From assembly GCA_937884235.1 (NCBI GenBank), contig CALGBT010000100.1:1-15903 (forward strand): a stretch of DNA of 15,903 nt, read 5' to 3'. The notes beneath the pieces were generated by a model. The model had not been told where the DNA came from. It did no database searches and worked only from the letters and a program-made list of their open reading frames with translations. This stretch comes from an uncultured Pseudomonadota bacterium (GTDB lineage: Bacteria; Myxococcota_A; UBA9042; CAIXZC01). The translations under genes and the position numbers were made by a program. Shown one piece after another: positions 7,725 to 15,015 of the stretch (positions within the stretch are counted from its first letter, which is position 1; every line of letters begins with the position of its first letter).

Positions 7725-8750
7725 ATGACAGAGGTCACCGCATCTGACCGTTGGCTCGTCGACCCCAAGGTCGCCAAAGCGGTTTTCTGGATGGTCCATG
7801 CCATGGGCATTTTGCAGTTCATTGGGACCGGGGCGCTGCTGCTCTACGGCGAAAGCCTGGCCGAGTTTGCCATGGCCTGCATACTGGCACTTTCGGGCCT
7901 GCTCTTTCTCGCGGTAGCAGGCATCTTGGGGGCTCGCAAGGGTGGGGTAATGGTCTGCGGCGGGGGGGGGGCGGTGCGGGTCTTTGGTCGCTCGGCCGCT
8001 GATTATCTAGAGATTCCTGGGGCCGACATCGTCGGGTTGCGGGTGATTCGCAGGCAGGAATTCTGGGGCCGGGAAGCTGCTGCCGTGTTTGTCTGCTCGG
8101 TGGAGTTGGCTCGCAAGTCGGGCACGACGCTGCTGCTGCTGGAGTTCCCCAATATGGAGGCGGCGGAAGAGGCTGCCTTGACCTATCGCGAGGTGACTGG
8201 CTGGGACATCTTGACGGAGCCGGTGCCGCCTGCGGGTAGATGTGCGCCTCCCAAAGGAACCGGCGTTACGGTGACTCAGCGAGCGGATGCGATTGAGGTG
8301 AAATTGTGTCCCGGCATGCGCTACGCGTTGTCCTTGGTGACGGTGGCGCTGGCCTCTTTTTCGGCAGTCACGGGCGGCCTCATGCTGCTGGCCGTAGAGT
8401 CGACGGGGGTTGCCGGTTTTCTTTTCGGACCTTTTCTAGGGGCCTTGGGGGTCTGCTGTTTGCTGCTCTGGCTTTTCCACGTGTTAGGGGGCCAGAGTCT
8501 GGATTTGAAGAACGGCCGTGCCTGGGTTCATTTCTATCTTGCAGGGTGGCGACTCGGTCGCAGTGACATTGGTTGGGCAGCGCCCCTGAGCCGGGCGAGG
8601 TTGCGGACGCGCGGTGCGCTGGGGTTCGCACTGGAGTTGGTAAACGATGGGCGCATTATTTCCCTGGGGCCGGGTAGCACGCGTGGGGCGGGGGTGGATC
8701 CAGAGGCGTTGGTTGGCCTGGGAGACTACCTTCTTGCCAACCGCGAATGA
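7725..8750 (+). CDS. Four-helix membrane protein with duplicated soluble domain
   Basis: I do not recognise this 341-residue protein. It has no cleavable signal peptide. Hydrophobic helices lie at about 17-40, 46-68, 200-222 and 228-252. Each helix pair is followed by a beta-rich segment, about 75-160 and 256-340, ending in an acidic helix (NMEAAEEAALTYREV; VDPEALVGLGDYLL). This suggests an ancient duplication of a module made of two helices plus a soluble domain, possibly PH-like, with the soluble parts on the same side of the membrane. The gene starts six bases after the lipoprotein stop; its ribosome site GGAGGAG lies in the end of that gene, so translation is likely coupled. A run of ten G (7962-7971) sits inside codons 79-82; the frame is open with ten. 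Confidence 0.75.
   Translation: MTEVTASDRWLVDPKVAKAVFWMVHAMGILQFIGTGALLLYGESLAEFAMACILALSGLLFLAVAGILGARKGGVMVCGGGGAVRVFGRSAADYLEIPGADIVGLRVIRRQEFWGREAAAVFVCSVELARKSGTTLLLLEFPNMEAAEEAALTYREVTGWDILTEPVPPAGRCAPPKGTGVTVTQRADAIEVKLCPGMRYALSLVTVALASFSAVTGGLMLLAVESTGVAGFLFGPFLGALGVCCLLLWLFHVLGGQSLDLKNGRAWVHFYLAGWRLGRSDIGWAAPLSRARLRTRGALGFALELVNDGRIISLGPGSTRGAGVDPEALVGLGDYLLANRE
7962..7971 (+). repeat. G10 homopolymer inside the membrane protein gene
   Basis: Ten consecutive G residues after gcggc encode part of the CGGGGAV stretch just after the second helix. Loss or gain of one base would shift the frame and remove the second half of the protein. It may be a phase-variable tract or a site of sequencing error. 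Confidence 0.9.
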
Positions 8751-8767
8751 GCTCAAAGGCCGGCAAC

Positions 8768-8796
8768 TTGGCCCCGTTGGCAAAAGCACATACAAT
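8768..8796 (+). promoter_or_regulatory. Candidate promoter for the matrixin operon
   Basis: TTGGCC (8768-8773) and TACAAT (8791-8796) are separated by 17 bases. The -10 differs from consensus at one position. Transcription would start near 8803, about 25 bases before the ATG at 8828. The site lies in the 77-base gap after the membrane protein gene. Confidence 0.45.
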
Positions 8797-8827
8797 GTTT
8801 CGGAACCTGTCTTGGAGGTAGTGGCCT

Positions 8828-9352
8828 ATGCGACGTTTGACCTTCCTGTTTCTGGTCTTGTCAATGTTAAGCCCAGCGCCTGGTGCGCGGGCTGCGGTGC
8901 TGGTGCACATGCCTCTGGACGACCTCATTCGCAACGCTGACCTGGTGGTGCGGGCGAAGGTTCTCTCGTCCCAGGCCTTCCGTGAGGGCGACGATGGACA
9001 CATCTATACCAGGCATACCCTGGCTGTGAGCGAGTACTTGAAGGGTAAGGGGGACGGCCAGTTGAGGGTAGTGACCATGGGGGGCGAGATGGGGGATGTC
9101 GGGCAGCTGATTCCCGGTGAGGCCCGGTTGGTGCCCGGGGAGGAAGCTGTGCTTTGCCTGGCCGCGGCGCGTGCGGACTACGTGGTTTTCAACATGGGGC
9201 AGGGCAAGTTTGCCATGAGCCTGGATGGCGAGGACCTGGTGTTGGAGCAGCAGCTCAAAGGGATTCGTTTCGCCGGACAGAAATCGGCGCCTGCCGCGAT
9301 TCGCATGCCTCTGTCTGAGTTTCGAGGGGTGGTGCAGAAGGTGGCTGAATGA
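8828..9352 (+). CDS. Small secreted protein preceding two matrixins
   Basis: A 174-residue exported protein of unknown function. The signal peptide (about 1-22) probably ends GARA. The body reads LDDLIRNADLVVRAKVL, then ISO-like alternating strands around SEYLKGKGDGQLRVVTMGG, a GEEAVLCLA strand and MGQGKFAMS, suggesting a small beta-barrel or OB-like fold. I recall uncharacterised proteins of this pattern (AD-VV-G-V, then KG, then GG, then QGKF) in myxobacteria and other phyla, with no assigned activity. GGAGG lies about nine bases before the ATG. Its TGA overlaps the next gene's ATG (ATGA), so the two are translationally coupled. That coupling suggests a role with the proteases, for example as partner, chaperone or inhibitor, but nothing in the sequence proves it. 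Confidence 0.85.
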   Translation: MRRLTFLFLVLSMLSPAPGARAAVLVHMPLDDLIRNADLVVRAKVLSSQAFREGDDGHIYTRHTLAVSEYLKGKGDGQLRVVTMGGEMGDVGQLIPGEARLVPGEEAVLCLAAARADYVVFNMGQGKFAMSLDGEDLVLEQQLKGIRFAGQKSAPAAIRMPLSEFRGVVQKVAE

Positions 9353-10170
9353 GGCATTTGGCGGGGCCCTTCTTGGCACTTGTGATGGTTCTGGCGTTGC
9401 CAGTGCCGGCGGGGGCCTGGGTGCAGAGCCAGTCGTCCAAAGGGGCCAAGCTCTCCTGGTCCGATTCATGTTTGACCATGTACATCAACGAGCGTGGTTC
9501 AGACGATGTCGCTGACGATAGCGAACTGGCCGAAATAGAAGCATCGTTTGATACGTGGGGGGCGGTCTCGTGCAGCTCCTTTCTGATTCAGTTCGCGGGG
9601 CTTACCAATCTGGAAGTGACCGGGCATCTCAAGGAAGACCCCTCGGTCAATATGGTGCTCTTCCGCGAGAAGAAATGGCCCTATTCGACCCGTCCTGTTG
9701 CCTTCACCGCAGTGACGTACAACGTCAATACCGGCGAGATCTACGATGCTGATATCGAAATGAACGGTGAGGACTATTCGTTCACCACTAAGCCCGATAA
9801 GGAGACATGGAAGATCGATATCCAGAACACGATTACTCACGAGTTGGGCCATGTCCTGGGCATTGATCACACGCCGAATGTCGAGGCGACGATGTTTGAC
9901 CATGCGGGACCTGGTGAGATCAACAAGCGGACTCTGGAGCAGGACGACATCGATGCGGTTTGTACGCTTTATCCCTTGGTCGAGAACATGATGTGCACGA
10001 AAGTTGATCCGCTCTACCTCTTCTATGATTTCCCGGAAGCGCGGGGCGAAGAGAGCTGTACCGCGGGTCGCGGTGGGAGTGGTCCGGCTGGTCTCGCCTT
10101 GTTGGGGCTGGCGTTGCTCACATTGATGGTTCTGAGGAGGCGGTCATGCGCGTTATTGCGGCAGGGGTGA
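9349..10170 (+). CDS. Matrixin-type zinc metalloprotease with MYXO-CTERM-like tail (first)
   Basis: A 273-residue secreted metzincin endopeptidase. The signal peptide (about 1-23) ends PAGA. The zinc site HELGHVLGIDH (164-174) supplies three His ligands and the catalytic Glu165, and TMFDH (181-185) fits the Met-turn downstream. EQDDIDAVCTLYP after it matches the end of bacterial matrixin domains. Ahead of the active site are the typical WSDSCLTMYIN and the segment SVNMVLFREKKWPY, where these proteins often keep a strand next to the cleft. No full mammalian-type propeptide Cys-switch is visible. The C-terminus is CTAG (237-240), a Gly/Leu/Ala helix (246-262) and RRR (263-265), then a few extra residues. 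It probably acts at the cell surface after tail processing. The start overlaps the preceding stop by four bases and the end overlaps the next gene by 25 bases. Confidence 0.93.
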   Translation: MRHLAGPFLALVMVLALPVPAGAWVQSQSSKGAKLSWSDSCLTMYINERGSDDVADDSELAEIEASFDTWGAVSCSSFLIQFAGLTNLEVTGHLKEDPSVNMVLFREKKWPYSTRPVAFTAVTYNVNTGEIYDADIEMNGEDYSFTTKPDKETWKIDIQNTITHELGHVLGIDHTPNVEATMFDHAGPGEINKRTLEQDDIDAVCTLYPLVENMMCTKVDPLYLFYDFPEARGEESCTAGRGGSGPAGLALLGLALLTLMVLRRRSCALLRQG

Positions 10171-11036
10171 TCTTGCTTTGCGTGCTGGCCCGGCCAGCCC
10201 CGGCGGAAGCGTACAAATGGTATCTCACTGAGGACGGGAAGGCGCTCCACTGGCAGAAGTATGATTTCCCGTACTACATCGATTCCGGGGACCTGGATTT
10301 TGTAACTGCTCCCCGGGAAGACGAGATCATCCAGGAAGCGTTTGGGGTTTGGAACGAGTTGGAGGCACCGTTGGAGTTCATCTTTGTGGACCACGTGGAG
10401 CAGGCGGAAGCTGCCTTTTACGAGGATCCCGAGGTAGACCAGAACCACATTGTCTTTGTCCAACAGGGATGGAGCGACCTGGTACCGTTCCAACATGAAA
10501 ACGCCATTGCCATAACCAGGCTCAGCTATAGCAAGGCTGATGGTGAACTCGTCGATGCCGACATGCTCATCAACAATCAGCTTTACTTTTTCGCTGACTG
10601 CGACGATGCGCCTGAGGAGTGGCTGGACTACCAGGACCTGTTCTATGTAGTGCTGCATGAGGCGGGCCACATGACGGGCCTGGACCATTCCGGGGACGAG
10701 TTGTCGGTGATGTTTGTGCAGCATTCCACCTGTGCTGATGACCCGTTGCACCATCTAACTCCCGACGACATTGATGGCTTTCTCTCTTTCTACGGGACGC
10801 AGGAGTTTGTGGATCTGGCTAATCCACCTGAGCCGGACCCTGAGTTGGACGGTTTTGTGGAGGGAGTAGGGGATGCCATCCCTGGCGATTGGCAGGGCGA
10901 TATCGACGTTGCTGATGGCGGGCCGAAATCACCTGACTGCGGGTGTCGGATGGGAGTTCGGCCAGCCCTTCCCTGGGGTGCTCTGCTGGTAATGTTCATC
11001 GCTCTTCTGGGCCTCGCGCGCAGGCGGTTTGCCTGA
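10146..11036 (+). CDS. Matrixin-type zinc metalloprotease with MYXO-CTERM-like tail (second)
   Basis: A 296-residue secreted metzincin. The signal peptide (about 1-22) ends AEA. HEAGHMTGLDH (171-181) is the zinc site with catalytic Glu172; SVMF (187-190) fits the Met-turn. The preceding ELVDADMLINN strand and LTPDDIDGFLSFYG after it are family features. An acidic, Pro-rich linker (about 222-262) leads to CGC (265-267), a hydrophobic helix (275-290) and RRR (292-294), a close MYXO-CTERM match. Apart from the zinc site it differs clearly from the first matrixin, so the two are diverged paralogues, not a recent tandem copy. The ATG at 10146 lies inside the previous gene, preceded by GAGGAGG, so translation is probably coupled. 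Substrates are unknown. Confidence 0.93.
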   Translation: MRVIAAGVILLCVLARPAPAEAYKWYLTEDGKALHWQKYDFPYYIDSGDLDFVTAPREDEIIQEAFGVWNELEAPLEFIFVDHVEQAEAAFYEDPEVDQNHIVFVQQGWSDLVPFQHENAIAITRLSYSKADGELVDADMLINNQLYFFADCDDAPEEWLDYQDLFYVVLHEAGHMTGLDHSGDELSVMFVQHSTCADDPLHHLTPDDIDGFLSFYGTQEFVDLANPPEPDPELDGFVEGVGDAIPGDWQGDIDVADGGPKSPDCGCRMGVRPALPWGALLVMFIALLGLARRRFA

Positions 11037-11052
11037 GTGCGGTTGCCTGCGC
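11018..11052 (+). other. Inverted repeats across the second matrixin stop codon
   Basis: GCGCAGGC (11018-11025) pairs with GCCTGCGC (11045-11052) across 19 bases. Inside it CAGGC (11021-11025) can also pair with GCCTG (11031-11035) across five bases, so two alternative hairpins compete for the same left arm. No run of T follows, so it is not a standard intrinsic terminator; it may weaken read-through or stabilise the 3' end. Confidence 0.35.
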
Positions 11053-11054
11053 CG

Positions 11055-11082
11055 TTGCAAGATCCCATCTTCTATGTAGAAT
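11055..11082 (+). promoter_or_regulatory. Candidate promoter for the S41 protease gene
   Basis: TTGCAA (11055-11060) is followed after 16 bases by TAGAAT (11077-11082). Both boxes are good sigma70 matches. A start near 11089 would leave a leader of about 26 bases with GGAGG at 11104-11108. It implies that the S41-PEGA-HEAT genes can be transcribed apart from the matrixin genes. Confidence 0.5.
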
Positions 11083-11114
11083 AACGAAGTTCCTCGCCGC
11101 CCCGGAGGTCTTTC

Positions 11115-14099
11115 TTGTCCGTTGCCATCAAGTCCTTTCCCGTCCGTCAACTGGGCGCTGCCATCCTGCTCATACTGGCTGGGGTGCTGCTAGTGCTAGT
11201 GGAGTATCCGGAGCGAGGGTTCTCGTTCCGGCCGGTACTGTTGGCCGACGAGGAAGCGAATCCCGGGGAGCCCTTCGAATTGGTGGAGGCGAGTCGCGCC
11301 ATCAGCCTGCTCGGGGATCATTATGCGTTCCAGTCACGACTGCAGCCGCGCCGCATGCTGCTGGCGGCCCTCCAGGGGATCGAGGACGAATTTGACCAGT
11401 TTCTGGTGGTGCCATCAATTGACCTCAGCCGGAGCGATTCCCTGGGAGCGGAGGCCTTGCCGGAGTTGATTGAGGTCCACTTCGGGGACAAGACCGGGAC
11501 CTTCTCACTGAGCAGTGTCCAGGACCTCTACCAGATGGCGTGGAAGCTTATGGAAATAATGACCTTCTTCCAGCCGACGGTGGCGGAAGGCAAGGAGTTG
11601 GAAGAGGCCGCCATCGTTGGGCTACTCACCGTCCTGGACCCTCACAGCAACTACATGACTGAGGATGAGTACAACGAGATGCGCATGTCCACGCAGGGTT
11701 CCTTCGGGGGGCTGGGCATCGTCATTTCGGTGCGCGATGGTCAGCTGCAGGTAATGTCCGTGATGGAAGGTACCCCCGCCGCCCGTGCGGAATTGGAAAA
11801 GGGCGACTTCATCGTCCAGATTGATGACGAGAGCACCATTAATATGATGGTTTCCGAGGCGGCCAATCGCATGCGCGGCAAGCCTGGGACCACGGTGAAG
11901 TTGACGTTGTCACGGCAGGGGCTGGAAGGGACCACTGAGCGCCTCTTGACGCGTGAGATCATTAAAGTAAAGAGTGTTGTGGCCAAGGATCTGGACGGGG
12001 AAACGGCCTACCTGAGGGTCAAGGGGTTCCAGACCAACAGCGCGACAGAAGTACGCCGGTTTCTGGAGTCGACCTACGGTGAGACTCCGCCCGCGGCGGT
12101 GATTCTGGATCTGCGGGGCAACTCCGGGGGCGTGATGTCGGCGGCTGTGGAGCTGGCGGACCTGTTTCTGGGCGAAGGAACGGTGGTACAGACCGTGGCG
12201 CGAGTGCGGGAGGGAACCGAGACCGAAGCCTCGTCCAGCGGCGATGCCTACGAGAATTGCGCGCTAGTGGTCATCGTGGACCATGGCAGTGCCAGCGCCT
12301 CGGAGATTGTGACGGGAGCGCTGAAATATCGTGACCGGGCTGTGGTTATCGGTAGCCGCACTTTTGGCAAGGGTTCGGTGCAGTATATTCATGGGCTGGA
12401 GCGCGGGGCATTGAAGTTGACCGTGGCGCAGTACATCGGCCCCAACCGGGAGGTCATTCAGGGGGCAGGTATTGAGCCCCACATTGAGTTGCGCGCGGTG
12501 CATCCCGCGTATCCCCCGGCGCTGCCTGCTTTCTATGACGAGTTTGAGGGTGAAGGGGCATTGCCCTATGCCCTGGAGAAGACCGGGGCAGTGCCGGTGG
12601 TGGACTCGCCGCGTCACTATTTGCGCTGGGTGCCGGATGGTGATGTCTATGACGATCCGGACAACTACGACCAGGTCGTCCTGGACCTGCCGGTGAAGCT
12701 GGCATGGTCCATTGTGAGTTACTCACCAGACGTGCAAGGGTCGCGGATGTTGGACGGGGCGGAAGATGTGGTGGAACAATTCCAGGCCTTTGAGAGTTCC
12801 ATCATCGACTCCCTCGCCTGGACGGAAGACCGGCGATGGGACTGCGCCAGTGAGGGCAGCCACCCGGAGTTGGCGCTTGCGCTGGCCATGGAACCCGCAG
12901 AATTGGGGGACGGCTCAGAGGGGACTCTGACGGTTCGAGTGGTCAACGATGGCGTTGAGCCGGTATGCAGAATCGTGGCTCGCACTGAGTCAACGAACTA
13001 CCGGTTTGACGGGCGTAACTGTCTGATTGGGACCTTGGAACCTGGCGAGGAGGCGCACTGCGAGATGATCTTCGAAATGCCCGCCACGTCGCCTCGCCGC
13101 AAGGACCTGGTGATTGTCGAGCTCCATCAGGACTTCGACCTGCCCCTGGCGTCAGAGTCTGTTTCGGTTACTACCATGCCGTCAGCTCTGCCTCGCCTGG
13201 CGCTGAGCTACCAGTACCTGGATGATGCCGGCAACCGCGACAATTACCCCCAGGCCGGTGAGGACTTTGAGCTTGAGGTGACCATCGCCAACATCGGCAA
13301 GGGGCCCCTCAAGAGCGGCCTGGCCACGCTGAAAAATCTCTCGGGGCCGGCCATCTTCCTCTCCCGTGGGCGGGTGGAATTCGAAGACCTGGCTGCGGGC
13401 CAAGAAAGGACCGTGAGCTTTCTCGGCAAGGTGCAGGGGGAACCCGTCGACGACCCCTGGAAGATCGAGCTGGGCGTGGTGGACATGACCAATCGGACGC
13501 ACTTCTCAGTTACCACCGAGTGGCGGGTCCACAGCGATGTTGTGCCGGCGAAGAGCGTGCCGCGTTTCCTGCAGCCAATTGGGGAGGGCGTGCCTGTGCG
13601 GGTCGCTCCGGATGGCGAGGCGGCGCGCTTCGGGCAACTGCGGGCGGATGGCGGAGTTGAGGTGGTGGCAGAGCTGCCGGGATGGTACAAGCTGCAGCTG
13701 CCAGGACGTCGCTGGGGCTGGGTGGCGAGTTCATATCTGGAGCGCGGTGTGCGGCAGGGGTTGGCGTTGTTTGAGGACCTCTACGCGCAAGTTGAGCCGA
13801 GGGTGATGTTGACCGACGAGGCCTCTATGGAGCTGTTGGGCGAGGCCGACGAGCTGCTGCTGGAGGGTATAGTGGACTTTGGCAAGGGCCATCCGCCGAC
13901 GGCTGCCGGCATCGCGGTCTATCGCAATGGGCGTAAAGTCCGGCTGCACTACCTGGGGGATGGCACTTTGGACTCCCACCAGGTGCCGTTCAAGTTTGCC
14001 GTGGAGCTTGAGCGCGGTGTCAATCGGCTCCTGGTTTCGGCCTTTGCGAAAAACCAGTCGCCAGGCTATGCCTCCTTGTATTATACTAAGATTGACTAG
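11115..14099 (+). CDS. Membrane-anchored multidomain S41 (CtpA-type) protease
   Basis: A 994-residue serine protease of the C-terminal-processing family, with its catalytic part outside the cytoplasmic membrane. A helix at about 12-30 is an anchor or uncleaved signal. Residues about 135-190 contain DPHSNYMTEDEY, the CtpA signature before the PDZ domain (about 193-280, with GLGI and GDFIVQID). The protease core has DLRGNSGG (332-339), GSASASEI with likely nucleophile Ser394, and FGKGSVQ with general base Lys419 and Gln423. After about 460 come beta-sandwich-like regions (about 577-688 and 690-806, the latter CARDB-like), an SH3-like domain (about 818-877, ending GWVASSYLERG) and a last beta domain (about 895-994). 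Typical CtpA proteins are far shorter, about 400-700 residues. The start is TTG, with GGAGG six bases before it; the next in-frame ATG would remove the helix. The PEGA gene follows after 61 bases. Confidence 0.92.
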   Translation: MSVAIKSFPVRQLGAAILLILAGVLLVLVEYPERGFSFRPVLLADEEANPGEPFELVEASRAISLLGDHYAFQSRLQPRRMLLAALQGIEDEFDQFLVVPSIDLSRSDSLGAEALPELIEVHFGDKTGTFSLSSVQDLYQMAWKLMEIMTFFQPTVAEGKELEEAAIVGLLTVLDPHSNYMTEDEYNEMRMSTQGSFGGLGIVISVRDGQLQVMSVMEGTPAARAELEKGDFIVQIDDESTINMMVSEAANRMRGKPGTTVKLTLSRQGLEGTTERLLTREIIKVKSVVAKDLDGETAYLRVKGFQTNSATEVRRFLESTYGETPPAAVILDLRGNSGGVMSAAVELADLFLGEGTVVQTVARVREGTETEASSSGDAYENCALVVIVDHGSASASEIVTGALKYRDRAVVIGSRTFGKGSVQYIHGLERGALKLTVAQYIGPNREVIQGAGIEPHIELRAVHPAYPPALPAFYDEFEGEGALPYALEKTGAVPVVDSPRHYLRWVPDGDVYDDPDNYDQVVLDLPVKLAWSIVSYSPDVQGSRMLDGAEDVVEQFQAFESSIIDSLAWTEDRRWDCASEGSHPELALALAMEPAELGDGSEGTLTVRVVNDGVEPVCRIVARTESTNYRFDGRNCLIGTLEPGEEAHCEMIFEMPATSPRRKDLVIVELHQDFDLPLASESVSVTTMPSALPRLALSYQYLDDAGNRDNYPQAGEDFELEVTIANIGKGPLKSGLATLKNLSGPAIFLSRGRVEFEDLAAGQERTVSFLGKVQGEPVDDPWKIELGVVDMTNRTHFSVTTEWRVHSDVVPAKSVPRFLQPIGEGVPVRVAPDGEAARFGQLRADGGVEVVAELPGWYKLQLPGRRWGWVASSYLERGVRQGLALFEDLYAQVEPRVMLTDEASMELLGEADELLLEGIVDFGKGHPPTAAGIAVYRNGRKVRLHYLGDGTLDSHQVPFKFAVELERGVNRLLVSAFAKNQSPGYASLYYTKID

Positions 14100-14160
14100 C
14101 GAGCATGAAGTGAGTCGGCGAGAGTCGGCTCCCGAGGACGGAAGGACAAGGAGTCGCCCC

Positions 14161-14976
14161 ATGAAACAGTTTCTCATTCCACTGCTCATCGCCCTGTTGC
14201 TCCCGATTGCCGGCTATGCACAGGAAGATAGCGATCCCTTTGCGCTTATACAGCAGGGCCAGCGGCAGGTGGAGCGGGGTCAGTTGCAGGCTGCGCTGAT
14301 TACCTTCAAGAAGGCCATCGAGTTGGACCCGCGCAACGGCATGGCGGTCAACGCCGCGGCCCAGGTTGCCTCCTTCCTCGAGTTGCCTGCAGATTCTGCT
14401 TTTTACTACACTGCGTATCTCTTCCTTGAGGCCGAATATATGGGAGATGCGGAGAATGTGAGAAAGGCGCTGGACAAGCAGGCCTCCCTGATTGCCAATG
14501 GAGCAACTCTCAAGGCTGATATGCTGCCCGATGATGGTGAGATTATGGTCAACGGGGTCCCTCTCGGTCGGGGGAAATTCTCTCTTCCGGCCCAGAGTGG
14601 CAAGGCCTATGAGATTGAAGTCAATGTGGAGGATTATCAGCCTTACAAGGAGACGGTGATTCTACAGCCGGGGGAAGTGAAGACCCTGGCCATCCGTCTC
14701 AAGAAGATCATCTACTTTGGCAAGGTGAAGCTGAAAGTGTTGCCGCGAGAGGATGTCAAGGTCTACGTCGATACCAAGTATGTGGGCACCTCCCTGGAGG
14801 AAGTAGAGACGGTAGAAGGCAAGCGGCTGATCTGTTTTGAGAAAGAGGGATTCGACCGTTGGTGGCGGTACGTCAATGTGCCCCGCAATGACACGTATGG
14901 TTTGGACGTGATGCTGCGCAACCAGAGTCGGCCAGACGGGAAATGTGGAGTCTGGCCCGAAGAAGAAGGCTACTAG
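14161..14976 (+). CDS. Secreted TPR and PEGA-domain protein
   Basis: A 271-residue exported protein. The signal peptide ends AGYA (about residue 20). Residues about 26-58 form a TPR-like helix pair (QQGQRQVERGQLQAALITFK, then KAIELDPRNG), and more helices follow to about 113. Two PEGA-like beta modules follow: about 122-182 (GEIMVNGVPLGRGKF, with YEIEVNVEDYQPYKE) and about 186-252 (VKVYVDTKYVGTS, with ICFEKEGFDRWWR). PEGA domains are common in surface or periplasmic proteins of this group and are thought to bind other proteins or the envelope; no enzyme activity is expected. I chose the ATG at 14161 because it follows AAGGAG by eight bases and opens a clean signal peptide. The frame is open further upstream but overlaps the protease gene. 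Probably in one operon with the S41 and HEAT genes. Confidence 0.9.
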   Translation: MKQFLIPLLIALLLPIAGYAQEDSDPFALIQQGQRQVERGQLQAALITFKKAIELDPRNGMAVNAAAQVASFLELPADSAFYYTAYLFLEAEYMGDAENVRKALDKQASLIANGATLKADMLPDDGEIMVNGVPLGRGKFSLPAQSGKAYEIEVNVEDYQPYKETVILQPGEVKTLAIRLKKIIYFGKVKLKVLPREDVKVYVDTKYVGTSLEEVETVEGKRLICFEKEGFDRWWRYVNVPRNDTYGLDVMLRNQSRPDGKCGVWPEEEGY

Positions 14977-15015
14977 TCTGCCGCAGCTTCCCCGATACAG
15001 TGAAGAGGTGATGAC

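Noticed and set aside
8734..8783. Inverted repeat TTGCCAAC / GTTGGCAA around the stop of the membrane protein gene, as a terminator
   Set aside because: The loop is 34 bases and the right arm is followed by AAAGC, not a T run, so an intrinsic terminator is not supported.
10023..10754. A 243-codon minus-strand frame opposite the matrixin genes
   Set aside because: It covers the reverse complement of the zinc-site coding sequence, and the plus-strand metzincin motifs are unambiguous.
14112..14129. Direct repeat of GAGTCGGC (14112-14119 and 14122-14129) before the PEGA gene
   Set aside because: Only two short copies in a GC-rich leader; nothing distinguishes it from chance.
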